Positions 8,652-17,200 of a stretch of 38,161 nucleotides of DNA are shown in pieces. Position 1 is the stretch's first letter, and every line of letters starts with the position of its first letter. The stretch spans positions 1 through 38,161 of the forward strand of contig CAAFTZ010000040.1 in the NCBI GenBank assembly GCA_900766055.1, in the 5' to 3' direction. Under the pieces are notes generated by a model. The model was not told where the DNA came from, made no database searches, and worked only from the letters and a program-made list of their open reading frames with translations. Origin of the DNA: an uncultured Parasutterella sp. Its GTDB lineage: Bacteria; Pseudomonadota; Gammaproteobacteria; Burkholderiales; Burkholderiaceae_F. The position numbers and the translations under genes were made by a program.

Positions 8652-9018
8652 ACCTAAATGTCCGTGCGGCAGCGGCAAGTCTTATGAGGACTGCTGCGGG
8701 CCGCTTCTTGCCGGCGCCCCCGCACCCGATGCGAGGGCGCTTATGCGTTCTCGCTATACGGCTTTCGTGAAGGAAGACAGAGACTATCTCTTGAAAACCT
8801 GGCACGAGAGCACCCGTCCCAAAGGATTAGATTTTGAACCGATTCATTGGCGCAGTCTCAAGCTAGAGGCCTTCATGCCCTTATCGGACACAACGGCACG
8901 CGTGAAATTTGTTGCTAAGGCACGAGACGATGCCGGAAATATGATCACTTTGAAAGAAAACAGCCGGTTTGTTAAAGAAAACGGCCGTTGGTACTACATT
9001 GACGGAATCCTTTCATGA
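8635..9018 (+). CDS. YchJ family protein with SEC-C zinc motif
   Basis: The function of this family is unknown. The protein starts with a SEC-C metal-binding motif, CPCGSGKSYEDCCG (CxC, eight residues, CC), followed by PDARALMRSRYTAFV and the W-containing alpha+beta core typical of YchJ/UPF0225. The C-terminal second SEC-C motif of E. coli YchJ is absent, giving about 127 residues instead of about 150. TTG 8635 is preferred because GGAG stands 10 bases upstream; a GTG at 8611 is possible but lacks a ribosome site. Either start overlaps the typA end. The stop (TGA 9016-9018) overlaps the dusA ATG, so the two are probably coupled. Confidence 0.8.
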   Translation: MARESKPKCPCGSGKSYEDCCGPLLAGAPAPDARALMRSRYTAFVKEDRDYLLKTWHESTRPKGLDFEPIHWRSLKLEAFMPLSDTTARVKFVAKARDDAGNMITLKENSRFVKENGRWYYIDGILS

Positions 9019-10046
9019 CAAATAATGTTTATGACCCGATCGGTTGGCGCTTCTGCGTTGCACCGATGCTGGATCTGACTGATCGCCATTGCAGATACTT
9101 CCACCGCCTGCTTTCTCATCGCGCTCGTCTTTATACTGAGATGGTCACTACCGGCGCGCTGGTTCACGGCGATGTGCCTCATCATCTCGATTTCTCCGAG
9201 GCTGAACATCCTGTTGCTCTGCAGCTCGGAGGATCCGATCCAAAAGATCTTGCGCACGGTGCAAAGCTTGCTCAGCAATGGGGCTATGACGAAGTTAACC
9301 TTAACTGCGGATGTCCGAGCGAACGTGTCCAAAAAGGTTCTTTCGGCGCTTGTTTAATGGCCGAGCCGAACTTGGTCGCAGACGGTGTAAAAGCGATGCA
9401 GGACGCGACGCATTTGCCCGTGACCATCAAACATCGTGTCGGCATCGATGCCAATAACGACTACGGTTTTGTACGCGACTTTGTTGGCACTTTATTTAAT
9501 GTCGGTGTTCGCGTTTTTATCGCGCATGCTCGTAATGCGTGGCTGAAAGGGCTCTCCCCCAAAGAAAACAGAGAGATTCCTCCGCTTCGCAGAGAAGTGG
9601 TCTATCAGCTTAAAAAAGACTTTCCCGAAGCGATCATCGTGATGAATGGTGCGCTTCAGGATCTCGGCGAATGTGAAGCTGAGCTCAAGCATGTGGACGG
9701 CGTTATGCTGGGCAGGCCTGCTTACTACACGCCATGGCTTCTGACTGACGTGGACGCTCGTCTCTACAACGACGAGCACGCTCCGGTGACGCGCGACCAA
9801 GTGATCGATGCCATGGAAGAGTACGTTCGCTTTATTAAACCTGATGATCATTCACTGCGTGCGTGCTGCCGCCATATGCATGGATTGCTGACAGGGTTGG
9901 CAGGAGCCAAAGTTTGGCGAAGGACATTAAGCGATACGGCGCTGATCCGAGAGCAGGGTGGCGATATCTTCCGCTATGCCTATGGCAAAGCCGGTTGGGC
10001 GGATGTTGAATCCTTCCCTGATGAGGATCGAGAGTTTTTCTCGTAG
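9015..10046 (+). CDS. dusA: tRNA-dihydrouridine synthase DusA
   Basis: DusA is an FMN/NADPH enzyme that reduces uridines 20 and 20a in the tRNA D loop. The 343 residues carry the DusA-specific pattern: APMLDLTDRHCRYFHRLLS at 16-34, TEMVTTGALVHGD, LQLGGSDP, and NLNCGCPSERVQ with the catalytic Cys at 100. FIAHARNAWLKGLSPKENR also separates DusA from DusB and DusC. The start codon overlaps the stop of the YchJ-like gene (ATGA). A strong terminator follows at 10068-10102, so this closes the operon that began at rimP or an internal promoter. Confidence 0.94.
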   Translation: MTNNVYDPIGWRFCVAPMLDLTDRHCRYFHRLLSHRARLYTEMVTTGALVHGDVPHHLDFSEAEHPVALQLGGSDPKDLAHGAKLAQQWGYDEVNLNCGCPSERVQKGSFGACLMAEPNLVADGVKAMQDATHLPVTIKHRVGIDANNDYGFVRDFVGTLFNVGVRVFIAHARNAWLKGLSPKENREIPPLRREVVYQLKKDFPEAIIVMNGALQDLGECEAELKHVDGVMLGRPAYYTPWLLTDVDARLYNDEHAPVTRDQVIDAMEEYVRFIKPDDHSLRACCRHMHGLLTGLAGAKVWRRTLSDTALIREQGGDIFRYAYGKAGWADVESFPDEDREFFS

Positions 10047-10067
10047 AAACTAAAATCAGAAAATGGG

Positions 10068-10102
10068 AATCCTGAATTTCTTTGCGAAGTTCAGGATTTT
10101 TT
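10068..10102 (+). terminator. Terminator after dusA
   Basis: AATCCTGAA (10068-10076) pairs with TTCAGGATT (10090-10098). The stem extends by a U-G pair and TTC/GAA to a five-base loop. A run of six T starts at 10097. Confidence 0.85.
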
Positions 10103-10120
10103 CTTATCTGAGCAACGGCA

Positions 10121-10155
10121 AAACTAAAGCCTGTTTCCCGCAGTAGGAAACAGGC
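10121..10155 (-). terminator. Terminator of the minus-strand exported protein gene
   Basis: GCCTGTTTCC (10129-10138) and GGAAACAGGC (10146-10155) form a perfect 10-bp stem with a seven-base loop. On the minus strand it is followed by TTTAGTTTT. It lies 35 bases after the stop of the gene ending at 10190. Confidence 0.75.
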
Positions 10156-10189
10156 TCTGCAAACCAGAAAAATTCTGATTTTGTTCTAG

Positions 10190-11242
10190 CTATTTAGCAG
10201 CCTTAAGAATAGCCTCAGCAGCTGTTGTGTTGAAGAAGAAGCGACGGCTTTCCAGTGTTGTTCCTTTAGCAAAGAATTTGCCCGGACGGAAAATCTTGTC
10301 CCCTTTACCCGGAGCAACGAAAGCCATCTTGGAGACACCGCTTTCGTGTTCTTCAATGCCGTATTCGGCAGGCGTGACTTCTTTCGGCATGGTCAGCACG
10401 ACTGCATGAGAGCGGCCGTTGTTGACAACATTCCATTTGCCGGTGGCGACGGCGGCTTCACCGGTCGGTGTGCAGAACATGGTTTCTCTCTTGACTGGAG
10501 TTACCTTGAAAGTACCGCTGACGGCCTTCGGAGCTGCTTTATCAAACATAATGCCGTAGGCGTGGCCGGAGACGCGTTTGAGGCAGAAAGGAATCGAAGA
10601 GAAGTTCTTCAGAAGTTCTTCGCTAGTCGTAGCGCTGGTGAAATTCTGGTTAATAGGAATGACCATTTCGTCATTTAGAAAAGTGGTGTCGGCCTTGTAT
10701 GCAATGGAGCCGGCGGGGAATACTTCGTTACCGACTTTTTCTGCTTCGGCAAGAGGCTGACCTTTGCGGTTCTTCAGGAATTCGGCCATCTTCAATCCGC
10801 TGACGTCAAAGGCACGGAGCTTGATACCGATCTGGACGGGGCTCTTGCTGGCGCCGAACTTAAGGAGAGCGGAACCGTTCTTTTCGAAGACGACGCTGGT
10901 CGGCTGGGAAAGAGAGATCTTTTCTGTTTTAGTTGCAATGTAGCCGGCATCTGTCTGGGCCGGAATCAGGCCTAGATCACCTCTGTCTTGCTTCAGCAGA
11001 AGCGGAGCTGCTCCGCGGCGCGGCTTTTTCCCTTCAACGACAGACCAAGCGGAAGTGTCTTTTCCGTCAATCACCCAAACCGGATGATTTTTCATGATCT
11101 CCTGAGTTGTCGTAGAAAGAGCAACGGGTTCTTTTGTTGAGCTCGAGAACAGGTTGTCGAAGAAGCTCGCATGGCCCATAGAACATACGGACACAAGAGA
11201 CAAAGCGACGGCTGATTGAGCAGTAATAGATTTCAAATTCAC
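10190..11242 (-). CDS. Exported protein of unknown function
   Basis: I do not recognise a family. The product has 350 residues and begins with a Sec signal peptide: a basic start, the hydrophobic segment SAVALSLVSVC, and a likely cut after SMGHA at residue 25. The mature part reads as a soluble beta-rich periplasmic or outer-surface protein with few cysteines, no transmembrane segment and no lipobox. WVIDGKDTSAWSVVEGKKPRRG near residues 56-77 and the FF(F)NTTAAEAILKAAK end might help find homologues. The start is GTG with AAAGAGGT five bases upstream. It is monocistronic, with its own terminator, back-to-back with the phosphate transporter. Nothing in the context assigns a role. Confidence 0.8.
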   Translation of the reverse strand: MNLKSITAQSAVALSLVSVCSMGHASFFDNLFSSSTKEPVALSTTTQEIMKNHPVWVIDGKDTSAWSVVEGKKPRRGAAPLLLKQDRGDLGLIPAQTDAGYIATKTEKISLSQPTSVVFEKNGSALLKFGASKSPVQIGIKLRAFDVSGLKMAEFLKNRKGQPLAEAEKVGNEVFPAGSIAYKADTTFLNDEMVIPINQNFTSATTSEELLKNFSSIPFCLKRVSGHAYGIMFDKAAPKAVSGTFKVTPVKRETMFCTPTGEAAVATGKWNVVNNGRSHAVVLTMPKEVTPAEYGIEEHESGVSKMAFVAPGKGDKIFRPGKFFAKGTTLESRRFFFNTTAAEAILKAAK

Positions 11243-11451
11243 AATAACCTCTTTAGAAATTGCTCTTACAAGTTTTGAATAAAGGAATGCTAACTCAAAA
11301 ATGTATAGAGGTTGATACTAATACATAGAGTTGCGCATCCTCCAAAATGGTTACCTATTTCGCCTAGATTGGGGAGGAGGCCCATGATAGTACGCATTAT
11401 TTAGTCCGTTAAGAAGATGTAGGCTGGAAAGTAGGGGAAATGCTGAGTTTT

Positions 11452-11485
11452 GTGTCATCTGCTCGTCACATTCACCCTCTAGAAT
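11452..11485 (+). promoter_or_regulatory. Candidate PhoB box and -10 element before the phosphate transporter
   Basis: GTGTCAT (11452-11458), a four-base spacer and TCGTCAC (11463-11469) match the E. coli Pho box (two CTGTCAY repeats with 11-base periodicity) at 11 of 14 repeat positions. TAGAAT (11480-11485) lies exactly 10 bases downstream, the geometry of PhoB-activated promoters such as phoA where the Pho box replaces the -35. Transcription would start about 30 bases before the ATG at 11521. Confidence 0.6.
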
Positions 11486-11520
11486 CCGCCATTGTTTTTT
11501 TATAAAGATAACCATCTATC

Positions 11521-13821
11521 ATGGATACATTTCTCACGTGCACAATGGTCTTTCTGATGCTCCTGGCAAGTTTTAACTTGTTCGTGGGCGTCAGCAACGA
11601 CGCCGTGAACTTCCTGAGTTCTGCACTGGGCTCTAAAAGCGCCCGATATAACATCGTTATGGGGGTTGCTGCCGCGGGTGTGCTTTTAGGCTGCACCTTC
11701 TCAAGCGGAATGATGGAAATTGCGAGAAGCGGGATTTTTAATCCTCAGCTCTTTACCTATTGGGATGTCATGCTCATCTTTTTTGCGGTGATGCTGACAG
11801 ATGTTCTTCTCTTGGATACCTTTAACTCTCTCGGTCTTCCTACTTCGACCACGGTATCTATCGTTTTCGAGCTTCTCGGTGCTTCTGTGGTTTCCGCCGC
11901 CTACAAGCTGTGGGTGTCGACCGGAACCATCGTCGGTCTAGGCGCCTACATCAACAACGAAAAAGCCCTTTCGATCATCATCGGTATCTTGGCCTCGGTA
12001 GTGATCGCTTTCACCTTCGGAACAATCATTCAATGGCTGATCCGTTACCTTTTCACGTTCCGTTATCAGAAGGTCTATCGTTACGTCGGCGGCGTTTACT
12101 CTGGCCTTTGCCTGACGGCAATTTTTTACTTCCTCATCGTCAAGGGGGCAAAGGGCGCATCTTTCATGACGCCGGAATTGATTGCCTGGCTGGATGCTAA
12201 TACCGAAACTCTTATGTGGAGTTTCTTCCTGACAATCACCGTCGTTTTCCAGATCCTGATCTGGTTCTGGAACTTTAATGCACTTCGTATCGTTATTTTG
12301 GCCGGTACCTTCGCTTTGGCCTTTGCGTTCGCAGGCAACGACTTAGTGAACTTCGTCGGTGTGCCTTTGGCAGCAATGCAAAGTGCCGGCATAGCAGCTT
12401 CTGCTGAAGCTGCTAATCCCGCTCTGACACCTACCACGCTGTATATGGGCGCCCTCAAGGAGTCTGTTGTCACTCCGACGATTTGGCTCATCATCTCCGG
12501 TCTAATCATGGTTTGCACGCTTTGGTTTAGTCCGAAAGCTCAGCGTGTCGTTCAGACTGCAATTAATTTATCCGCCAGCGAACGCAGTGAAAAAGAACAA
12601 TTCGGCTCTACTGTCGGTGCTCGTGTTTTGGTTCGTTCCGGTCTCGGAATTAACCGAATCATCAATCAGATTCTTCCGCGCTCAGTACTGACTAGTATCG
12701 ACAACCATTTTGAGAAACCTCGACTTAAGAAAGGAGAGATTCCTCTGCCGTTTGACCAAGTTCGTGCTTCCGTCAACCTTGTACTCGCCAGTATCTTGAT
12801 TGCTACGGCTACCAGTATGAAACTTCCGCTTTCGACGACTTACGTTACTTTCATGGTTGCCATGGGTAGTTCTTTGGCAGACGGTGCGTGGGATAGAGAG
12901 ACTGCTGTTTACCGAATTTCCGGTGTAATGGCGGTGATCAGCGGTTGGTTCCTGACCGCTTTTACGGCCTTTATTGCCGCCGGTATCGCGGTTCTTCTCT
13001 GCATTTGGTTCGGGCCGATTTTTATGGTGATCGGCGGTGTTTGCGTCGTTGCACTCCTGATCCGTTCCAACTTCTTCAGCAAAGACAAGAAAGTCGAAGC
13101 AATGGAAGGTTTTGAAGCAGGTCTGTCCAAAGAAGAGCTGCGTAAGCGCTTTAACGCTGCGATCGACCGCAACCTGAAGCAGACAATTGACATCTTCTCG
13201 AACACCACAATGAACTTCCTTTCGGAAGACTATTCGGCGGTGAAGAAAGACAAGTTCGAGGCGCAGGAGCTTTTAGATCATATCTCCCTGCTTCGAAGCC
13301 AGTACTATCTCATGATCAGTCACGGTCAGGGCGCCGGCAAAGACTACGACGCGCGTAACTACTATTACCGCACCTTCTCAAACGTCAAAGATGTTGCCCA
13401 AGACCTCCGCAACACGGTAAATCAGATGGAGCAGCATTTGGCAAACAGCCACTCGGTCTTCAAAGGCCAGCTCAGAGCCAATTTGCTGAAGGCAGTTGAT
13501 GCGTTGTCGAACTTCCAGAAATCTCTGTCTGAGTATGTGATGGACGGTTCGACAACGGACGAAGTGCTTCTTCGCTTGTCTAATACGAACCTTGAAGAAG
13601 TCAATGCGTTCCAGCTTGAGCTGATGAAAGAAATCGAAGTCAATAAGATGCCTCTTCATCGTTCGGAACTGTACTTGTCCATCCTCCAGCTTTATCGCGA
13701 AATCATCAATCGCTACACCGTTATTGTCCTCCTGCAGCGTGAACTGAACTCCATGCTTTCGGAAAAACAAGAGGACGAGCATGCAGCAGAAGCTCCTGCG
13801 GAGCCTCAGCCGCAGCATTAA
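11521..13821 (+). CDS. PiT-family inorganic phosphate transporter fused to a PhoU-like domain
   Basis: This is an inner-membrane phosphate permease of 766 residues, much longer than PitA (about 500). The first half has GVSNDAVNFLSSALGSK (23-39), the PiT signature, and LPTSTTVSIVFELLGA. The second inverted half repeats it near 415-450 (RASVNLVLASILIATATSM, LPLSTTYVTFMVAMGSSLADG). Many hydrophobic helices lie between. From about residue 530 the chain becomes a soluble, charged, all-helical region of about 230 residues resembling PhoU, the regulator of phosphate transport. Start ATG 11521 has only a weak ribosome site but fits the first helix. A candidate Pho box lies just upstream and a terminator follows at 13845. 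Confidence 0.85.
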   Translation: MDTFLTCTMVFLMLLASFNLFVGVSNDAVNFLSSALGSKSARYNIVMGVAAAGVLLGCTFSSGMMEIARSGIFNPQLFTYWDVMLIFFAVMLTDVLLLDTFNSLGLPTSTTVSIVFELLGASVVSAAYKLWVSTGTIVGLGAYINNEKALSIIIGILASVVIAFTFGTIIQWLIRYLFTFRYQKVYRYVGGVYSGLCLTAIFYFLIVKGAKGASFMTPELIAWLDANTETLMWSFFLTITVVFQILIWFWNFNALRIVILAGTFALAFAFAGNDLVNFVGVPLAAMQSAGIAASAEAANPALTPTTLYMGALKESVVTPTIWLIISGLIMVCTLWFSPKAQRVVQTAINLSASERSEKEQFGSTVGARVLVRSGLGINRIINQILPRSVLTSIDNHFEKPRLKKGEIPLPFDQVRASVNLVLASILIATATSMKLPLSTTYVTFMVAMGSSLADGAWDRETAVYRISGVMAVISGWFLTAFTAFIAAGIAVLLCIWFGPIFMVIGGVCVVALLIRSNFFSKDKKVEAMEGFEAGLSKEELRKRFNAAIDRNLKQTIDIFSNTTMNFLSEDYSAVKKDKFEAQELLDHISLLRSQYYLMISHGQGAGKDYDARNYYYRTFSNVKDVAQDLRNTVNQMEQHLANSHSVFKGQLRANLLKAVDALSNFQKSLSEYVMDGSTTDEVLLRLSNTNLEEVNAFQLELMKEIEVNKMPLHRSELYLSILQLYREIINRYTVIVLLQRELNSMLSEKQEDEHAAEAPAEPQPQH

Positions 13822-13844
13822 GCGAACCGTCAATTGACGATAAC

Positions 13845-13879
13845 AGCGGGTTGTTCTTCGGGACGCCCGCTAAATTTTT
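13845..13879 (+). terminator. Terminator after the phosphate transporter
   Basis: AGCGGG (13845-13850) pairs with CCCGCT (13866-13871), with an inner GTTC-TTCG-GGAC stem-loop, then AAATTTTTG. A 12-base perfect palindrome, CGTCAATTGACG (13828-13839), lies between the stop codon and this hairpin. Confidence 0.7.
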
Positions 13880-13905
13880 GTTTGTTGAACTCCTATTCGG
13901 AAGCG

Positions 13906-13934
13906 TTGACCGCCGTCTGTTCGGCTTGTACATT
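13906..13934 (+). promoter_or_regulatory. Sigma70 promoter of the tautomerase gene
   Basis: TTGACC (13906-13911), a 17-base spacer and TACATT (13929-13934). The start would fall near 13941, about 23 bases before ATG 13964, with TAGGAG in between. It sits directly downstream of the preceding terminator. Confidence 0.6.
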
Positions 13935-13963
13935 GAAAGGATCGTTTCCTTAGGAGCTGCGCT

Positions 13964-14176
13964 ATGCCTTTCGTACGCATTTGTGTTACCGGCGATGAAG
14001 AACGTCCGACGCCGGAACAAAAGAAAGAACTCATCTCCGGAGTGACAAAACTCGTCGGTGAAGTGCTCGGTAAGAACACCTCAAACATGGTCGTCATCAT
14101 CGACGAGATTCCGATGGAAAACTACGGGATCGGGGGAAAGACCGTCAGAGAACGCCGAAAAGAGCAACAGAAATAA
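13964..14176 (+). CDS. 4-oxalocrotonate tautomerase family protein
   Basis: A 70-residue member of the small tautomerase superfamily, enzymes that use an N-terminal proline as general base. It starts MPFVRICVTGDE, so removal of Met would expose Pro1. The middle has PEQKKELISGVTKLVGEVLGK, and NMVVIIDEIPMENYGIGGK contains the strand and Gly-rich turn typical of the family. The positively charged tail RERRKEQQK is longer than in classic 62-residue members. TAGGAG precedes ATG. It has its own promoter and shares a bidirectional terminator with rne. No aromatic degradation genes are nearby, so the substrate cannot be named. Confidence 0.87.
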   Translation: MPFVRICVTGDEERPTPEQKKELISGVTKLVGEVLGKNTSNMVVIIDEIPMENYGIGGKTVRERRKEQQK

Positions 14177-14187
14177 GCGACAAAAGA

Positions 14188-14221
14188 AAAACCGAACCGG
14201 CCGCAAGACCGATTCGGTTTT
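14188..14221. terminator. Bidirectional terminator between the tautomerase gene and rne
   Basis: AAAACCGAA (14188-14196) and TTCGGTTTT (14213-14221) form a 9-bp stem flanked by A and T runs on the two sides, so it can work for both converging genes. A second small hairpin, ATCCGA-TGAG-TCGGAT (14227-14242), overlaps the rne stop codon side. Confidence 0.75.
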
Positions 14222-14241
14222 ATTACATCCGATGAGTCGGA

Positions 14242-17200
14242 TTACTCTTTCTTCGTCTGAACGAGTTCAAGCGGCGCAGAGTCCTCCTGGATAGCACGCT
14301 TGATGCGTTTACGACCGAGTTTAGGCTTAGGAGCCTCTTCTCTGACAGGAACGTCTTTTTTCGTGGTTCCGACGAGCTCAAGGCCTGCTTTTTCAAGCAT
14401 CGGCTTCAGATCGACCGGTTTGTCGTTGGAAACAGCTTCCATCTGAGCTTTTACCGGAGCGGCCGATTCGACCTGCTTGGTTTCTACGGGTTTAACTTCT
14501 GCCGGTTTAACGACAGTCTTTTCTGTCACGATAGGTTTAATCTCCTCAGTCTTCACCTGTTCGGCCTTAGGAGCATCCTTAGGAGCTTCTTTTACGGTTT
14601 CTGCTTTGGGAGCGGCAGAACTGACGGCCTGAACCTCGGAGTCGTGACTTTCTACCTTGGTCACAAAATCAGCTGCCGGTTTACGAGGTGCTCTTTCACG
14701 TCTCGGACGAGCATGTTTGGGAGTTTCTTCCGTAAGATGCAGTTGGTTTGTATCTACGCGAGGCATATGTTCGTCGGCGTGAATAGCAGCTGCATTCACT
14801 TGAGGAACGGCACGTTCGCTCATCACAACGTCTTCAATAGCAGCAACGACCGGAGACACATGTGCCGGAGGCACAACAGATCTTGCGGCACGCGGTTCTC
14901 TGTCGCCTCTGTCCTTGCGCAGGCGACGGGCTCTGCGAGTACGAGGACGCTGTTCTGCGGCGTTGGACTGAGATTCAACAGACGGCACAACACGAACAGC
15001 TGTTTCGATGATATCTTCAACGGCTTCTGCCGGAGCTTTCTTTTCTTCGACCTGGATAGCCGGAGTTTCAACAGCGGCAGGCGCCGGAGTCGGAGCAGGT
15101 TTTTCAGCCTGCGGCTGGGCCTGAACGGCTTCAACGGGCGCCGGAATGCTCTGTTTTTCGACAGGTTTTACGGTTTCTTCAACGGAAATCGGGGGCTGAA
15201 CGGGCTTAGCAGTCCTTCTTTCGGCGAGCGCACCGTTTTCCTTCAAGGCTTTACGAGTACGTTCGATTCTTTCAGGCTTCTCTGTCTTTTCAACAGCAGC
15301 CGGACGAACGGCAGGAACGTTCTTGGACTTTTCAACTGTTTCTTTCTGACGTTTGTCTTCCGTCTTAACCGGTTTTACCTGACGCGGCTGTTTAGGCGGG
15401 CGTTCCGCCTTTTCCTGTTTTGCGACAGGCGTACGTGTCTTACGCTGATCGTCTCTTTCCTGGCGACGATTCTTGCGCTCGCCGCGCTCTTTTCTGACGG
15501 AGGATTTGTCGCCGCGGCCGGACTTGTTCTTGGCTTCTTCTTTCTCTTCAGCTTCAGAATTTCCGGTGAAGAAAGCAAGAATCTTCTGGAAGAAGCTCTT
15601 TTCTTTCTTGACAGGTTCTTTAGAAGGCTTGGCTGGCTCAACGTGCTTCGGAGCGTCTTCTCTGACCGGCAGGCCCTTAATGACAGGGATCTGACGAGGT
15701 TTAGTGGAAGGCGCGACGTTCTGAGCTCTGGAGTAAGGAGCTTCGGGCTCGGGGGCGAGTTCTTCTACACGCTTGTAGCTCGGAGCGCCTTCTGTCAGCA
15801 GCTGATCTTCGGTGCGCAGACGTTCGATCTGATAGTGCGGTGTTTCGAGCGTCTTGTTCGGAATCAGGATAACTTCGATATGGTGACGATGTTCGATTTT
15901 GGCGATGTCGTCGCGTTTTTCATTCAGCAGGTAAGTTGCAACATCTACCGGAACCTGAGCCTGAAGGGCAGTGGTGCCGTCTTTGAGAGCTTCTTCCTGG
16001 AGGATACGAAGAACCTGAATAGCACTGGATTCGGTGTCACGAATGGCGCCGATACCGTTGCAGCGCGGGCATGTAATGTGGCTTCCTTCGTACAGGGACG
16101 GACGAAGTCTCTGACGGGAGAGTTCCAACAAGCCGAAGCGGGAGATCTTGGCGATCTGGACACGGGCTCTGTCGTGGCGGATGGCTTCTTTGATGCGCTG
16201 TTCGATGGCACGCTGATGCGCAGGATCTTCCATATCGATGAAATCGATGACGATCAGGCCTCCGAGGTCACGAAGACGCATCTGGCGCGCAACTTCTTCA
16301 GCAGCTTCTTCATTCGTATGGAAGGCTGTGGCTTCAATATCTCCGCCGGCAGTAGCGCGAGCAGAGTTAACATCGATGGCAACCAGGGCTTCCGTGTGGT
16401 CGATCACAATCGAGCCGCCCGAGGGCAGGGGAACGGTTCTGGAGTAGGCCGTTTCGATCTGATTTTCGATCTGGAAGCGGGAGAACAGGGGCACATCATC
16501 CGTGTAGCGCTTGACACGATTGATCATGTCGGGCATGACGTGGCCCATGAACTGTTTAGCCTGTTCGTAGATGTCGTCTGTGTCGACGAGGATCTCGGCG
16601 ATATCCGGCTGGAAGTAGTCGCGGATCGCGCGGATCACGAGATTGCTTTCTTCAACGATGAGGAAGGGAGCGGGATTCACGCGTTCGTATTTCTGGCCGA
16701 GAGGGCCGACAGGAGCAGTGACGAAGTTGCCTTCTGTGTCTTCATACTGCGGTGTGGCGGCTTCAACAATGGCCTGCCAGAGCTGGAGAAGGTAATCAAA
16801 GTCCCATTTGAGTTCTTCGACGGTGCGGCCGATACCGGCGGTACGAGCGATGAGGCTCATGCCTTTCGGAGTCGGGAGCTTAGACATGTTTTCACGAAGC
16901 TCTTCGCGTTCCTCGCCTTCGATACGACGGCTGACACCGCCTCCGCGAGGATTGTTCGGCATAAGGACGAGGTAGCGTCCGGCCAAAGAAATGAAGGTGG
17001 TCAGTGCCGCACCTTTGTTGCCGCGTTCTTCTTTTTCCACCTGAACGATGAGTTCGGTTCCTTCGGAGAGTGCTTCTTTGATGGTCGCAGTGCGAACATC
17101 CACACCTTCTTTGAAGTAAGAACGAGAAATTTCTTTAAAGGGAAGGAAACCATGGCGTTCTTCGCCGTAATCGACGAAACATGCTTCCAAAGACGGTTCA

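Noticed and set aside
11312..11325. A second FNR-like box, TTGAT-ACTA-ATACA, upstream of the exported protein
   Set aside because: Only 8 of 10 positions match, one half-site is poor, and no matching -10 could be placed with confidence.
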